64,000 nt of DNA from an uncultured Synechococcaceae cyanobacterium (GTDB lineage: Bacteria; Cyanobacteriota; Cyanobacteriia; PCC-6307; Cyanobiaceae), in assembly GCA_902572395.1 (NCBI GenBank), contig CACGFX010000001.1, positions 1-64,000 of the forward strand, written 5' to 3'. Position numbers and translations under genes: made by a program. Under the pieces are notes generated by a model that saw nothing but the letters and a program-made list of their open reading frames with translations, did not search any database and was not told the origin of the DNA. Positions 1 to 9,848 of the stretch are shown here, one piece after another (position 1 is the first letter of the stretch; each line of letters opens with the position of its first letter).

Positions 1-688
1 CTGTCTTATTTTTCCCCTTAAGAGTATCTTTTTGTTCAATAATTTCCTTAGTATCTGATAGACCTAAAGTTCTACCAAGGAAGATGAATATGCTACCCAA
101 TATTGAAGAGGATAAAAGACCCATTGTTGCCATAGCCAAACCAAGATCTAAACCATTTTGGAAACCTAGTTTATTAAAACTTTCACCGATTATTGATGCA
201 GCTCCATGACCGCCCTCAAAACCTACCTCTATTAAACAACCCATTAGAGGATTTGCGTCTAAAGAGGGAGGCAGGAAATATTTAACCACAAGGCCACCGA
301 CAAAAAATTGTCCGAAACCTAGTGAAAGAGCTAATAGAAATTGATTAAAAATCGGTTTAACTAAACCATTTATATTCGGTATAGGTCTACCCATCATTAA
401 AGTTGCGAAGACTAATGATAAAAGAGGAGTAGGAAAATTACTCCAAACATTTATTGTTTCTTTTGGTAAAAAGTGAATCGCACCAAATGGGCCTATAGAT
501 ATACCTAAAATTCCTGATATGACTGCTATCGGCAATCCAAACCTCTCGAGTTGAACAGCTAGTTTAAATTTCCTTCCAAAAATCAACAAAAAAAATATAA
601 TTAACAATCCAAAAAAACTTATTAATAGAGAATTTGAAAAAATATCTTTATTCTGTATCAAAAAAATATTCAATGATTTCAAAAACAT
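1..688 (-). CDS. gltS: Sodium/glutamate symporter, GltS family (C-terminus runs off the window edge)
   Basis: Reverse-strand translation from ATG at 688 (MFLKSLNIFLIQNKDIFSNSLLISFFGLL...) is hydrophobic and contains the GltS-like motif 'GFEGGHGAA'. Not in the ORF track because it is truncated. Confidence 0.8.
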   Translation of the reverse strand, partial: MFLKSLNIFLIQNKDIFSNSLLISFFGLLIIFFLLIFGRKFKLAVQLERFGLPIAVISGILGISIGPFGAIHFLPKETINVWSNFPTPLLSLVFATLMMGRPIPNINGLVKPIFNQFLLALSLGFGQFFVGGLVVKYFLPPSLDANPLMGCLIEVGFEGGHGAASIIGESFNKLGFQNGLDLGLAMATMGLLSSSILGSIFIFLGRTLGLSDTKEIIEQKDTLKGKNKT

Positions 689-730
689 ATAATTATAAAT
701 CTAAATTAATAAACAAAATTTTTCAAATAA

Positions 731-757
731 AAAAGGCTCCAGTAAGAGGAGCCTTTT
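731..757 (-). terminator. Rho-independent-type hairpin terminator of pcb
   Basis: Perfect 10-bp stem AAAAGGCTCC/GGAGCCTTTT with 7-nt loop, T-rich tail on the minus strand, 24 bp after the pcb stop. Confidence 0.85.
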
Positions 758-781
758 GATATTGGTAAGAAAATTTGAAAA

Positions 782-1840
782 TTAATCTTTAAGAGTAACC
801 GTTGCACTATCAATATTACTGATAGCATTTGTAACTCTCTTGAAATCAAAGCCTAGTGCTCTTAAAGCGTGCCATAGATGACCTTGAATAAAGAAGAATC
901 CAAAATAGTAATGAACATTAGCTAACCATGCCCTTGAAGTGTACTCACCATCAGGAAGATCAACAGTATCTACCCAATAAGGAGAAATACTAAACTTCAA
1001 TTCAAGTGGTTCACCAAAGAATTCAGTTGGATAAACTGTTGTGTTAGCGGCACTCCAGAAGGCTGCAATAATAGCCATCCAGCCTATTCCAGCTAGTGAC
1101 CATGAGAGAACAGCTTCTGCTGAGAGAAGTCCTTTACCTTTAAATTTGGTATATTCACCAACTTGCTTAGTAGCTATATGCCAAGCTCCACCAGTGATCT
1201 CGACGAAAGCAAGAAAAGCATGGCCTCCCATTACTTCTTCAAGGCTATCAATAGTCAAAAAGTCTGTTTGGTGATTCCAAATTTTGGCCAAATTTAATTC
1301 ATACTCAACCTGTCTTACAGAACCAATAGCTGGATCATAAATTCCATGAACCCTTGCCCATTCAACAAAAGCGATAACTGCGAAACCAAGAATAATTAAA
1401 TGGTGACCAAGAATAAATGTCAATTTGTCTGGATTATCCCATTCAATATTGAATTTTCTAGCTCTTGCCACATCAGAATCTTCTAGATTTCCAGGAAGAA
1501 GTAAAGAGTGTAAAAGTCCTCCGGCGGCTAAAACCATAGAAGAAACTAAGTGAACTATTGCTATCGCTAGAACAGGTTTAGTATCTCCCATCGCAACACC
1601 ATTAGCATCAAACCCTATTCCAAGAGTTGCTAAGTGAGGAAGAACGATTAGAGGTTGATGACCCATTGGGACGCTTGGGTCAAATCGTGAAAGTTCAAAA
1701 AGGGTGAATGCACCCGCCCAGAAAACAATTAATCCTGCATGAGCTACATGAGCAGCAATGAATTTTCCTGAGCGATTTGCTACACCTGAATTACCAGCCC
1801 ACCATCCATAGGTAGTATCTGGATTTCCATAGGTTTGCAT
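782..1840 (-). CDS. pcb: Chlorophyll a/b-binding light-harvesting protein Pcb
   Basis: [49 protein letters not shown]... is characteristic of the Pcb/IsiA six-helix CP43-like family. Confidence 0.96.
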   Translation of the reverse strand: MQTYGNPDTTYGWWAGNSGVANRSGKFIAAHVAHAGLIVFWAGAFTLFELSRFDPSVPMGHQPLIVLPHLATLGIGFDANGVAMGDTKPVLAIAIVHLVSSMVLAAGGLLHSLLLPGNLEDSDVARARKFNIEWDNPDKLTFILGHHLIILGFAVIAFVEWARVHGIYDPAIGSVRQVEYELNLAKIWNHQTDFLTIDSLEEVMGGHAFLAFVEITGGAWHIATKQVGEYTKFKGKGLLSAEAVLSWSLAGIGWMAIIAAFWSAANTTVYPTEFFGEPLELKFSISPYWVDTVDLPDGEYTSRAWLANVHYYFGFFFIQGHLWHALRALGFDFKRVTNAISNIDSATVTLKD

Positions 1841-2145
1841 TTAGGAATTGATTAGCTTAAACGTTTTGAGAATACTTTATATTTCACCAAACAGTTGAAT
1901 TCATAACAAAATTGTAAAGGTTAGTAATCCTAACTATTATTAAATAAAAATTATTCGTAGGGCAAGACAAGAGTAAAGAAGGTAGATTTAATGAAGAAAA
2001 ATTATTCTCAGAGATATAAGTTCTATCAAATAAGTTAAATAAATTTCATTTTGCTGACATTTAACGATATTTTGTTTCATTACACCGTGGTGGTTATTGC
2101 CTCATTTTCAAAAATTATTAAATATGGGATAAGACATCTAATATT

Positions 2146-2322
2146 ATGACTACTTCTCAAGAGTCTTCAAGAAAATTTTCACTAGAAATGAAATCTGAAG
2201 TTCATTACAAAAAGGCTGCAAAATCTTACAGAAAATCGAAACAATATATAAATATGATTAACTTATATCCAACTTTGCAAAACACTCTTATTGAGTGTAA
2301 GGATGAGAATCTAATCGAATAA
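2146..2322 (+). CDS. Small hypothetical protein (58 aa), below the ORF-track cutoff
   Basis: ATG at 2146, stop TAA 2320-2322; MTTSQESSRKFSLEMKSEVHYKKAAKSYRKSKQYINMINLYPTLQNTLIECKDENLIE. Confidence 0.45.
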   Translation: MTTSQESSRKFSLEMKSEVHYKKAAKSYRKSKQYINMINLYPTLQNTLIECKDENLIE

Positions 2323-2367
2323 ATTTTTTATATATTTCCCAAATCAATCAGGATAATTTATTATTTT

Positions 2368-2601
2368 TTAAGCTGCAATATTATAGTTTTCTTCATAATA
2401 AAATTTATTAATTATTTCTCTGCACATTTTTATATTGTATAGCGCTTTGGGTTTCCAAGGTTTTTTCTGACCGAGTGGAGAGCTTTTCCAATGAATCCCA
2501 GGCTTGAGTACTCCATTTTCACGTAAAAAAGAAAGTTTAATTTCAGTTATTCCCAGTTTTTCCGAGGTCAACTCAGGTGAGCTCCACATATCCCCTAACA
2601 T
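2368..2601 (-). CDS. Small hypothetical protein, possible excisionase/HTH-like fold
   Basis: 77 aa; 'SEKLGITEIKLSFLRENGVLKPGIHWKSS' resembles a MerR/excisionase-type HTH start; not proven. Confidence 0.5.
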   Translation of the reverse strand: MLGDMWSSPELTSEKLGITEIKLSFLRENGVLKPGIHWKSSPLGQKKPWKPKALYNIKMCREIINKFYYEENYNIAA

Positions 2602-2737
2602 TGAATTAAGTAAATATTATTAATCCTTGATAACGTTAATTTTATTTTTTTTAAAGGGGTAAAACTTTTAAAAAATTATTAATTCACAAAAAACCTAGTA
2701 TTTACAAAGAAAAGAGATTTGAAAGATTTATATCAAA

Positions 2738-3037
2738 TTAAGAAATATTAAATAAAGAATCTTCATTAATGAATATCTCATCGATACCCTTTCCTTTATT
2801 GATGGATTTATAGTTAATGTATTCTTCTGTAATCGATTGATGCTTTGAAAGATTGATCCAACCCTTGTGCCAATTTCCACTATTTGTTAATTCTTCATAA
2901 GTAGTTTTTAAATTAATTTCAGAATCAAGGACAGAAACCATTAAAAAACTAATATTTCCTTTTTCTTTAGTCTCATTTACTAAAACAAAATGTCTTAATC
3001 CATTTATGGTTTTATTAGAAGTCCAGTAATTTTCCAT
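2738..3037 (-). CDS. Conserved hypothetical, probable TIGR02450-type Trp-rich small protein
   Basis: Pattern WTSNKT...RHFVLVN...YEELTNSGNWHKGWI fits the Trp-rich TIGR02450 pattern from memory. Confidence 0.55.
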   Translation of the reverse strand: MENYWTSNKTINGLRHFVLVNETKEKGNISFLMVSVLDSEINLKTTYEELTNSGNWHKGWINLSKHQSITEEYINYKSINKGKGIDEIFINEDSLFNIS

Positions 3038-3039
3038 AA

Positions 3040-3330
3040 TTATTTTTTCTTAATGTTCCCCTCAGAATTTTTTCTAGATATTTTCTTATATTCATTTCTA
3101 ATTTCGTCTAATAAAAGTTTTCTTTTATCCATATAGTTAAGAGAATCTTGTTTTGTTAAGTTATATCTTTCTTTTTTAGTTAAATTCATCCAATTATTAA
3201 AATTCTGTTTATTGAAAGTTGTTATTTTTTTAGAGTTAAAAACTTTTTGTTTTCTATTTAATTTAAGAAAATTCCTTAAATTAAAAAAAATAAATATAAA
3301 AAGAAAAATTATCACTATCTTCAAGAACAT
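3040..3330 (-). CDS. Hypothetical membrane-anchored basic protein
   Basis: 96 aa; one N-terminal hydrophobic helix then Lys/Asn-rich tail; overlaps the hisS 3' end by 10 nt. Confidence 0.5.
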   Translation of the reverse strand: MFLKIVIIFLFIFIFFNLRNFLKLNRKQKVFNSKKITTFNKQNFNNWMNLTKKERYNLTKQDSLNYMDKRKLLLDEIRNEYKKISRKNSEGNIKKK

Positions 3331-4610
3331 CTCTTTGCAAGTAAGTTATTGTTTATCCAATTTTCTAATTTAATATCATTCTCAAAAGATATAACCTCCT
3401 CTTCATTCCCATTACCTGATTGATCAAAGAGCCTTATAATAAATTCCCCATTAACTGCCTCATCATCACCAATAACAATAATACTTTTAGATTTAAGTTT
3501 ATTTGCCTTTTTAAATTGCTTAGAGAATGAGGCTCCGCTTAAATCTAACTCAACTAACAAATCGTAATTTCTTAATTTTCTAGATAAATCCATTGCTAAT
3601 GATTCAGCAATTAAGCCTTGATTAATGATATAAATATCAGTATTTCTAGGAATTTCAAGCTCTTTTCCTGCGAGTAAAATTAATCTTTCTAAACCAATAG
3701 CGAAACCAATTGCAGCAGTGTTTGGCCCTCCCATTTGTTTTATTAAATTGTCGTATCTCCCTCCTCCGCAAACTGTAGCTTGGGAGCCCAGAGCCCCACT
3801 AGTAATTTCAAAAGCTGTATGAGTGTAGTAATCTAAACCTCTTACAAGATTAAAATTTTCTACATAAGGTATTTTTAAAACCTCTAATTGTCTTTTTAAG
3901 TCTAAATATCTGTTATGACTTTTTTCAGATAAAAAATTAAATAACCTTGGTGCATTTTCAAGAATTTTTTTTGTTTGAATATTCTTTGAGTCCAAAATCC
4001 TCAAAGGGTTTTTAGAAATTCTATTCTGAGAATCTAAATCTAGAGAATCTTTATTTGTTTTTAACCATTTTAAAAAAGATTTTTGAAAATTTGATCTGTC
4101 ATCGGTATCACCTAACGTATTTATTTCAAGATTGAGTTCTTTTATTCCTAATTTACCTAAGATATCCCAAGCTAACGCAATAATTTCAACATCACTTCTA
4201 ACTGAATCATGTCCTATAAACTCAACACCTAATTGATGAAACTGTCTTTGCCTGCCTGCTTGAGGTCTTTCGTATCGAAACATAGGACCCATGTACCAAA
4301 GTTTTTGAAGAGGATTAGACGATATTCCATTTTGTATTAACGCTCTTGCGACTGAGGCTGTTCCTTCAGGTCTTAGAGTGCAAGATCTATCTCCCCTATC
4401 AAGAAATGTATACATTTCCTTACTGACAACATCTGTTCCTTCACCAATTCCTCTTATAAATAATTCGGTCATTTCCAATATTGGTGTTCTTATTTCTTTG
4501 ATGGATGCTCTAGAAAGCTGTTCTAATAAAAATTTTTCAACGTTTTGCCACTTTATTAATTGATCAGGAAATAGATCTACTGTTCCTCTTAGGTTTTTTA
4601 AGTTATTCAA
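3321..4610 (-). CDS. hisS: Histidyl-tRNA synthetase
   Basis: 429 aa with class II motifs: 'RPEGTASVARA', 'GPMFRYERPQAGRQRQFHQLGVE', 'LVRGLDYYTHTAFE'. Confidence 0.97.
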   Translation of the reverse strand: MNNLKNLRGTVDLFPDQLIKWQNVEKFLLEQLSRASIKEIRTPILEMTELFIRGIGEGTDVVSKEMYTFLDRGDRSCTLRPEGTASVARALIQNGISSNPLQKLWYMGPMFRYERPQAGRQRQFHQLGVEFIGHDSVRSDVEIIALAWDILGKLGIKELNLEINTLGDTDDRSNFQKSFLKWLKTNKDSLDLDSQNRISKNPLRILDSKNIQTKKILENAPRLFNFLSEKSHNRYLDLKRQLEVLKIPYVENFNLVRGLDYYTHTAFEITSGALGSQATVCGGGRYDNLIKQMGGPNTAAIGFAIGLERLILLAGKELEIPRNTDIYIINQGLIAESLAMDLSRKLRNYDLLVELDLSGASFSKQFKKANKLKSKSIIVIGDDEAVNGEFIIRLFDQSGNGNEEEVISFENDIKLENWINNNLLAKRCS

Positions 4611-4708
4611 AGTTCTAAAAAATAATTCAAAATTTTTAATTCATCTAGAAATTAATCTTTGATTGGTTATTTTGTGAGACAATTTTAATTTAACATTTAG
4701 AAAAACTA

Positions 4709-5131
4709 TTGGGAATTAATAAAAGTAAAGAGAATCAACATTGCGGTACAAAACCAAAAAAAATTGCTTTTGGAATAGCACCTCTTGGTATAGTTTCAAT
4801 AGGAATAGTGCCAATGGGAGTAATAAGTATAGGGGTAGTCCCAATGGGTGTATTTTCTTTTGGTGCAGTAGCAATGGGAATAGTCAATTTATCAGTAGTC
4901 GGGATGGGAATTATCTCTGCCGGTGTTACTACTATGGGGATATGGGAGTATTCACCTAATTCTCATAAAAATCATCATAATCATTCCAAACAAATTTCAA
5001 ATTCAAATAAGGAAGTAATGATATCAGATCTATTTAACACTAAACAAGAGGCTGAAAAGGCTGCTTCAAAATACGGATGTATTGGAGCACATAAAATGGG
5101 TAATAAATGGATGCCTTGTAAGATGCACTAA
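4709..5131 (+). CDS. Gly-repeat hydrophobic protein with DUF3721-like C-terminus
   Basis: 140 aa from TTG start; repeats GIVPMGVISIGVVPMG..., His-rich linker SHKNHHNHSK, C-terminus 'FNTKQEAEKAASKYGCIGAHKMGNKWMPCKMH' matches DUF3721 as I recall it. Confidence 0.7.
   Translation: MGINKSKENQHCGTKPKKIAFGIAPLGIVSIGIVPMGVISIGVVPMGVFSFGAVAMGIVNLSVVGMGIISAGVTTMGIWEYSPNSHKNHHNHSKQISNSNKEVMISDLFNTKQEAEKAASKYGCIGAHKMGNKWMPCKMH
4772..4951 (+). repeat. Intragenic 5-codon (15-nt)/10-codon repeat encoding G-x-x-x-hydrophobic units
   Basis: Twelve consecutive 5-residue units: GIAPL GIVSI GIVPM GVISI GVVPM GVFSF GAVAM GIVNL SVVGM GIISA GVTTM GIWEY; 11 of 12 start with Gly. Confidence 0.85.
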
Positions 5132-5161
5132 ATATTTTCTTAGTCAAAAATTAAATAAATA

Positions 5162-5938
5162 TTAATTCAAAATCTCAACTTTAAAATCAAGATTTTTTGC
5201 CTCATCAGTAGTTAATTTTCTTGACCAAGCTCCTTGCACAGGACTATTCCATCTGAACCCAGCATTTTTAGCTAAAGTCCTATCTTGATAACTAACCAAA
5301 GCCTTGTATAAAAACCTCGGTTCAGTAGCTTTAAGTAAAAGTTCCTCTAAGTTGTCGCATTTTTTGAAGACCTCAGATATGTAAAAGCAATCAGATAAAG
5401 CTCTATGTAAATTCCAAACGGGTATTGAAAAAGATAAGGCTAGATCAGTTACTGAAGGTCTTGTTTTTAGTGATTTTTGAAAAGACCAATTAATATCCTC
5501 TAAACTACATATCCATTTCTTATTAAGCTTAGGCAATCTTCCTTTTCCAAACCATTTCTTATCAAACTCCACATTATGGGCAACGATGAAATCTGAAGAA
5601 TCAACAAGTTTTAGAAAGAAATTCAATCCATCTTCCCATGGTTGAGAGATATTAGTTACTTCTGCAGATATACCATTTACATATTCGGCTTCATTATTAT
5701 TAATTGGAAATAAAAAAGAAACTTGTGAAAGTACACATTTAAAAGATACATCAAATAAGATACAACCTATTTCTATCACTTCATCTTTATTTTCGTCTAA
5801 ACCTGTTGTTTCAGTATCAAGAATTAAAATTTTTTCAATTTTTTTATTTTTCTTTACTCTCTTTTCAGAGGGATTAGTATTAATTTGATCATGAAGAAAA
5901 TCCAATTGATTTAATTCTTTTTTATTAAATAGTTCCAA
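5162..5938 (-). CDS. DEDD-family 3'-5' exonuclease (DNA Pol III epsilon-like)
   Basis: 'ILILDTETTGLDENKDEVIEIGCILFD' Exo I motif and 'DFIVAHNVEFDKKW' Exo II motif. Confidence 0.85.
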   Translation of the reverse strand: MELFNKKELNQLDFLHDQINTNPSEKRVKKNKKIEKILILDTETTGLDENKDEVIEIGCILFDVSFKCVLSQVSFLFPINNNEAEYVNGISAEVTNISQPWEDGLNFFLKLVDSSDFIVAHNVEFDKKWFGKGRLPKLNKKWICSLEDINWSFQKSLKTRPSVTDLALSFSIPVWNLHRALSDCFYISEVFKKCDNLEELLLKATEPRFLYKALVSYQDRTLAKNAGFRWNSPVQGAWSRKLTTDEAKNLDFKVEILN

Positions 5939-6052
5939 TTAACTCAAAATACTTTCATTTATCTTGACGCATTTAATAAATATTTCTTTTAAATTAATAT
6001 AAATTAAAAAAGGCTAGAAAATATTTTTTGAAACATTTTTAGTTTATGTAAA

Positions 6053-6772
6053 ATGACTTTTACAAAATTTCAATTTAACAATTTCTGTTATTGGCCTTCA
6101 AATCCAAAAAAAATTGTTGAATTTATTGGTGGAAGTTATTTAGCTTCTAAGCCAGATTTAACTTATAGAAGATTCATAGAGAGTTTAATTAATAAAAATT
6201 ATGCAGTACATGCATATAAATACACACCACAATTTGATCACCAACAACTTGCTATCAAAGCATGGAAAGATTTTAAGAATTGCCGAATATCTTTATCCAA
6301 GAGAATAGGGGCATCAATTCCTTCAATAAGAATTGGTCATAGCCTAGGCTGTAAACTTCATTTAATTTCTCCTGATGGCGGAAGAAATTGCGAAAAATTC
6401 ATATCTATTAGTTTTAATAATTTTAGTGCTAACAAATCAATTCCATTATTGAAACAAATTTCTCAAAAATTAGAATTCAACAGTGAATTTAGCCCAAGTC
6501 CCGAAAGAACTTTGCGATTAATTGAAAAAACATATAGTCAAAAAAATAACTTCCTAATAAAATTCAACTCAGACGAATTAGATCAAACAGATAAATTATT
6601 TTCTTGTCTAAAAGCAAGAAAAGAAGATAATTCTAAGGGGATAATGCTAAAAGGTACACATACGATAATTGCAAGCGCAGGACTAAGAGTAAATTTTTTG
6701 GGAGACTGGGCCGATGATGAATTTAAAAGAAATACTATAAAAAAAATTTCTAATTTAATTGATGACTCTTAA
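6053..6772 (+). CDS. DUF1350 family alpha/beta-hydrolase-like protein
   Basis: 'WPSNPKKIVEFIGGSYLASKPDLTYRRFIESLINKNYAVHAYKYTPQFDHQ' and 'IGHSLGCKLH' are typical of this cyanobacterial/plant family. Confidence 0.7.
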   Translation: MTFTKFQFNNFCYWPSNPKKIVEFIGGSYLASKPDLTYRRFIESLINKNYAVHAYKYTPQFDHQQLAIKAWKDFKNCRISLSKRIGASIPSIRIGHSLGCKLHLISPDGGRNCEKFISISFNNFSANKSIPLLKQISQKLEFNSEFSPSPERTLRLIEKTYSQKNNFLIKFNSDELDQTDKLFSCLKARKEDNSKGIMLKGTHTIIASAGLRVNFLGDWADDEFKRNTIKKISNLIDDS

Positions 6773-8755
6773 TTAGGATAATTCTTTCAATTTTTCCAAA
6801 ACAGAACTATCTTCGAGAGTGCTTATATCCCCACTAATTTTTTCTCCAGCAGCCAAAGATCTCAAAATTCTCCTCATAATTTTTCCACTACGTGTTTTTG
6901 GAAGAGAGTCAGAAATTATAATTTTTTCAGGCTTTGCGATAATTCCAATTTCATTAACAACATGTTTCTTTAGATTCTCTACTAATTCTGAAGAACCTTT
7001 CACGTCTTTCTCTAGAGATACAAAAGCAACTATAACTTCACCTTTTAAATCATCTTTTTTGCCAACGACGGCAGACTCTGCAACTGATTTGTGACTTACC
7101 AAAGCAGATTCTATTTCCATTGTTCCTAACCGATGTCCTGAAACACTTATGACATCATCAACTCTTCCCATAATCCATATATATCCATCTTCATCAATGC
7201 GTGCTCCATCTCCAGCAAAATAAACATTTTTTTGTCCTTTAAAGGAAATATATTCCCAATAACTCTCCAAATATCTCTCTGAGTTTCCGTGAATTGTTCT
7301 CATCATTCCTGGCCAAGGTTTCTTAATAATTAAATAGCCACCCTCGTTCTCATTAACCTTATCTCCATTCTTATCGACAATTTCAACTTCGATTCCTGGC
7401 AGAGGGAAAGTAGCTGAACCTGGCTTTGTAGCAACGACTCCAGGCAAGGGACTTATCATCACACCACCAGTCTCAGTTTGCCACCAAGTATCAACAATAG
7501 GGCATTTATCTTTACCAATAACATCCTTGTACCACATCCATGCTTCAGGATTAATTGGTTCTCCAACTGTGCCCAAAAGTCTAAGACTCTCCAAATTATA
7601 TTTATCAGGTATTTCACGCCCAGACTTCATAAATGCTCTTATTGCAGTTGGTGCAGTATAAAAAATAGAAACCTTATATTTTTGAATAATTTCCCAAAAA
7701 GCCCCTAAATTTGAGGGTCTTGGCACTCCCTCATACATTAAGGTTGTAGCACCATTAGATAAAGGCCCATAAACTATGTAACTATGACCTGTAATCCAAC
7801 CAACATCAGCAGTACACCAGTAAATATCGTCATCTTTTAAGTCAAAAATCCATTTAAATGTCAAATGGGACCAAAGATTGTAACCACCTGTAGTGTGAAC
7901 TACACCTTTAGGCTTTCCAGTAGAGCCTGAAGTATAAAGAATAAATAGTCTATCTTCGCTATTCATTATTTCTGGTTCACAATGATCTTTTTGATCTTTT
8001 AATAACTCATGCCACCAAAAATCTCTATCATCAACCATCGAAATATTTTTTTGGGATCGTTGAACAACAACTACTTTTTCAACAACTTTATCCGCCCCAC
8101 TTTCAATAGCAGCATCAACTGCTTTTTTAAGTTCAATCACCTTATCTTTTCTAAAGCCACCATCAGCAGTAATAACGAATCTGGCGTTCCCATCAATTAA
8201 CCTATCTTTTAAAGCTTCTGAAGAAAATCCTCCGAAGACAACTGAATGAGGAGCGCCAATTCTTGCACAAGCTAACATCGCAAACATCGCTTCAGGAATC
8301 ATCGGCATATAAATACATACCAAATCTCCTTTTTTTATACCAATTGCTTTTAATGCATTAGCTGCTTTACATACCTCTTTTAGCAGTTCTTCGTAAGTAT
8401 ATTTTTTGCTATCTCCTGGTTCGCCTTCCCATATAAGTGCCGTCTTTCCTCCAAGCCCTCTATTAACATGTCTATCTAAGCAGTTATATGTAATATTTAG
8501 TTTCCCTTCTTTGAACCATTTAAAAAAGGGCGCATTTTCGTTATCTAATACAGTTTGAAATGGCTCAAACCAATCTAATTGAGATTTTGCAAAAGATTCC
8601 CAAAATTGAATAGGATTATCTGATGCTTGTTTTTTTAGACTTAGTAATTCTTCTTGAGTACTAATATTTGAGTATTCTGCAAATTTTTTTGATGGAGGAA
8701 AAATTCTCTTTTCTTCAAGTATGTTATTGATTGAATTTTTTTTATCTAATGACAT
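6773..8755 (-). CDS. acs: Acetate--CoA ligase
   Basis: 660 aa; '[22 protein letters not shown]' and C-terminal '[15 protein letters not shown]' motifs. Confidence 0.97.
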   Translation of the reverse strand: MSLDKKNSINNILEEKRIFPPSKKFAEYSNISTQEELLSLKKQASDNPIQFWESFAKSQLDWFEPFQTVLDNENAPFFKWFKEGKLNITYNCLDRHVNRGLGGKTALIWEGEPGDSKKYTYEELLKEVCKAANALKAIGIKKGDLVCIYMPMIPEAMFAMLACARIGAPHSVVFGGFSSEALKDRLIDGNARFVITADGGFRKDKVIELKKAVDAAIESGADKVVEKVVVVQRSQKNISMVDDRDFWWHELLKDQKDHCEPEIMNSEDRLFILYTSGSTGKPKGVVHTTGGYNLWSHLTFKWIFDLKDDDIYWCTADVGWITGHSYIVYGPLSNGATTLMYEGVPRPSNLGAFWEIIQKYKVSIFYTAPTAIRAFMKSGREIPDKYNLESLRLLGTVGEPINPEAWMWYKDVIGKDKCPIVDTWWQTETGGVMISPLPGVVATKPGSATFPLPGIEVEIVDKNGDKVNENEGGYLIIKKPWPGMMRTIHGNSERYLESYWEYISFKGQKNVYFAGDGARIDEDGYIWIMGRVDDVISVSGHRLGTMEIESALVSHKSVAESAVVGKKDDLKGEVIVAFVSLEKDVKGSSELVENLKKHVVNEIGIIAKPEKIIISDSLPKTRSGKIMRRILRSLAAGEKISGDISTLEDSSVLEKLKELS

Positions 8756-8849
8756 TAAATAAATCTATGCTTAATAAATTTAATCGAAAAAATTTAGGTT
8801 TTCAAAAATTTTAATATTAATTTAGCTCAAAGACTTATTTCTAATGGAT

Positions 8850-9821
8850 CTAATAAATACGGCTTAGAACAAATTCAGGAAGAGCCATTAAAGCTCTTTT
8901 ATATTCTGAATCAGGAAGCCAGACTATAGCTTCTTTAGAAAGCATTGCAAAATCCTCAGCTAGTTTCCTGGAACTTTCAATAGCTTTAGAGTTCATGATG
9001 ATATCAAGAGCATCATCTAAATCATCTTTTTCAGCAAGTTCTCTGTTTATAAGGACTGACAATTGTTTATTTTCTTCTAAGGCATATAAAACTGGGGCAG
9101 TAAGATAACCACTAGCTAGATCACTTACAGCAGGTTTTCCAAGTTGTTTGTCATTTCCAGTAAAGTCAAGAATGTCATCTACAACTTGGAATGCTAGACC
9201 AATATTTTTGCCAAAATCGTACAACGAAGTTAAGTTTTCGTCATTAATCCCACTTAAAACTCCAGCTGCTTTGCAACTATTGGCTATTAATGATGCTGTT
9301 TTACAATAACTTTTGTTGATGTATTTAGAAAAAGATTGAGCCGAATCAAATCTATTTAAATTTTGTTTAATTTCACCCTCTGCTAAATCCATTATTACTC
9401 TACTGAGTAATTTAACTACATTTACATTGTCAAGATTTGCTAGGTGCCAACTTGCTTGAGCGAATAAAAAGTCACCCGCCAAAACAGCTACTCTGGTATT
9501 AAATCTGCTATGAACTGTATCTACTCCTCTTCTTGTGGACGCCTCATCAACAACATCATCATGGACTAAAGAGGCTGTATGAATCATCTCAGTTATTTCA
9601 GCAAGCCTTTTATGTTTGGTTGTCAAACAAAATTCAGGAGATATAGCTTTTGAAATCAATAAAACTATCCCTGGTCTCAACCTTTTTCCCCCAGCACTAA
9701 AAAGGTGTTCTGCTGCTGCTTGAAGAATTGGGTGACCAGCTCCTATTAGATTTTTCAGTTCTAAAATAAGATCATCAAGATCATTTTCGACTGGTTGTAG
9801 TAGCTCTGTTACTGTATTCAT
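8850..9821 (-). CDS. sds: Trans-long-chain polyprenyl (solanesyl-type) diphosphate synthase
   Basis: 'GGKRLRPGIVLL', 'HDDVVDEASTRRG' FARM and 'QVVDDILDF' SARM aspartate-rich motifs. Confidence 0.9.
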   Translation of the reverse strand: MNTVTELLQPVENDLDDLILELKNLIGAGHPILQAAAEHLFSAGGKRLRPGIVLLISKAISPEFCLTTKHKRLAEITEMIHTASLVHDDVVDEASTRRGVDTVHSRFNTRVAVLAGDFLFAQASWHLANLDNVNVVKLLSRVIMDLAEGEIKQNLNRFDSAQSFSKYINKSYCKTASLIANSCKAAGVLSGINDENLTSLYDFGKNIGLAFQVVDDILDFTGNDKQLGKPAVSDLASGYLTAPVLYALEENKQLSVLINRELAEKDDLDDALDIIMNSKAIESSRKLAEDFAMLSKEAIVWLPDSEYKRALMALPEFVLSRIY

Positions 9822-9848
9822 GATTGTCCTCTTCTACATCTTAAGGAA

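Noticed and set aside
1905-1935. Short inverted repeat GTTAG-taatc-CTAAC upstream of pcb
   Set aside because: Only 5 bp of stem; expected by chance in AT-rich sequence.
4772-4951. Possible DNA-level satellite or CRISPR-like array at the 15/30-nt repeat
   Set aside because: The nucleotide sequence is degenerate while the protein period is strict, so it is a coding repeat, not CRISPR.
4741-4959. 72-aa alternative frame across the Gly-repeat gene
   Set aside because: Shadow frame of the repeat; the 140-aa frame carries the DUF3721-like C-terminus and regular repeat.
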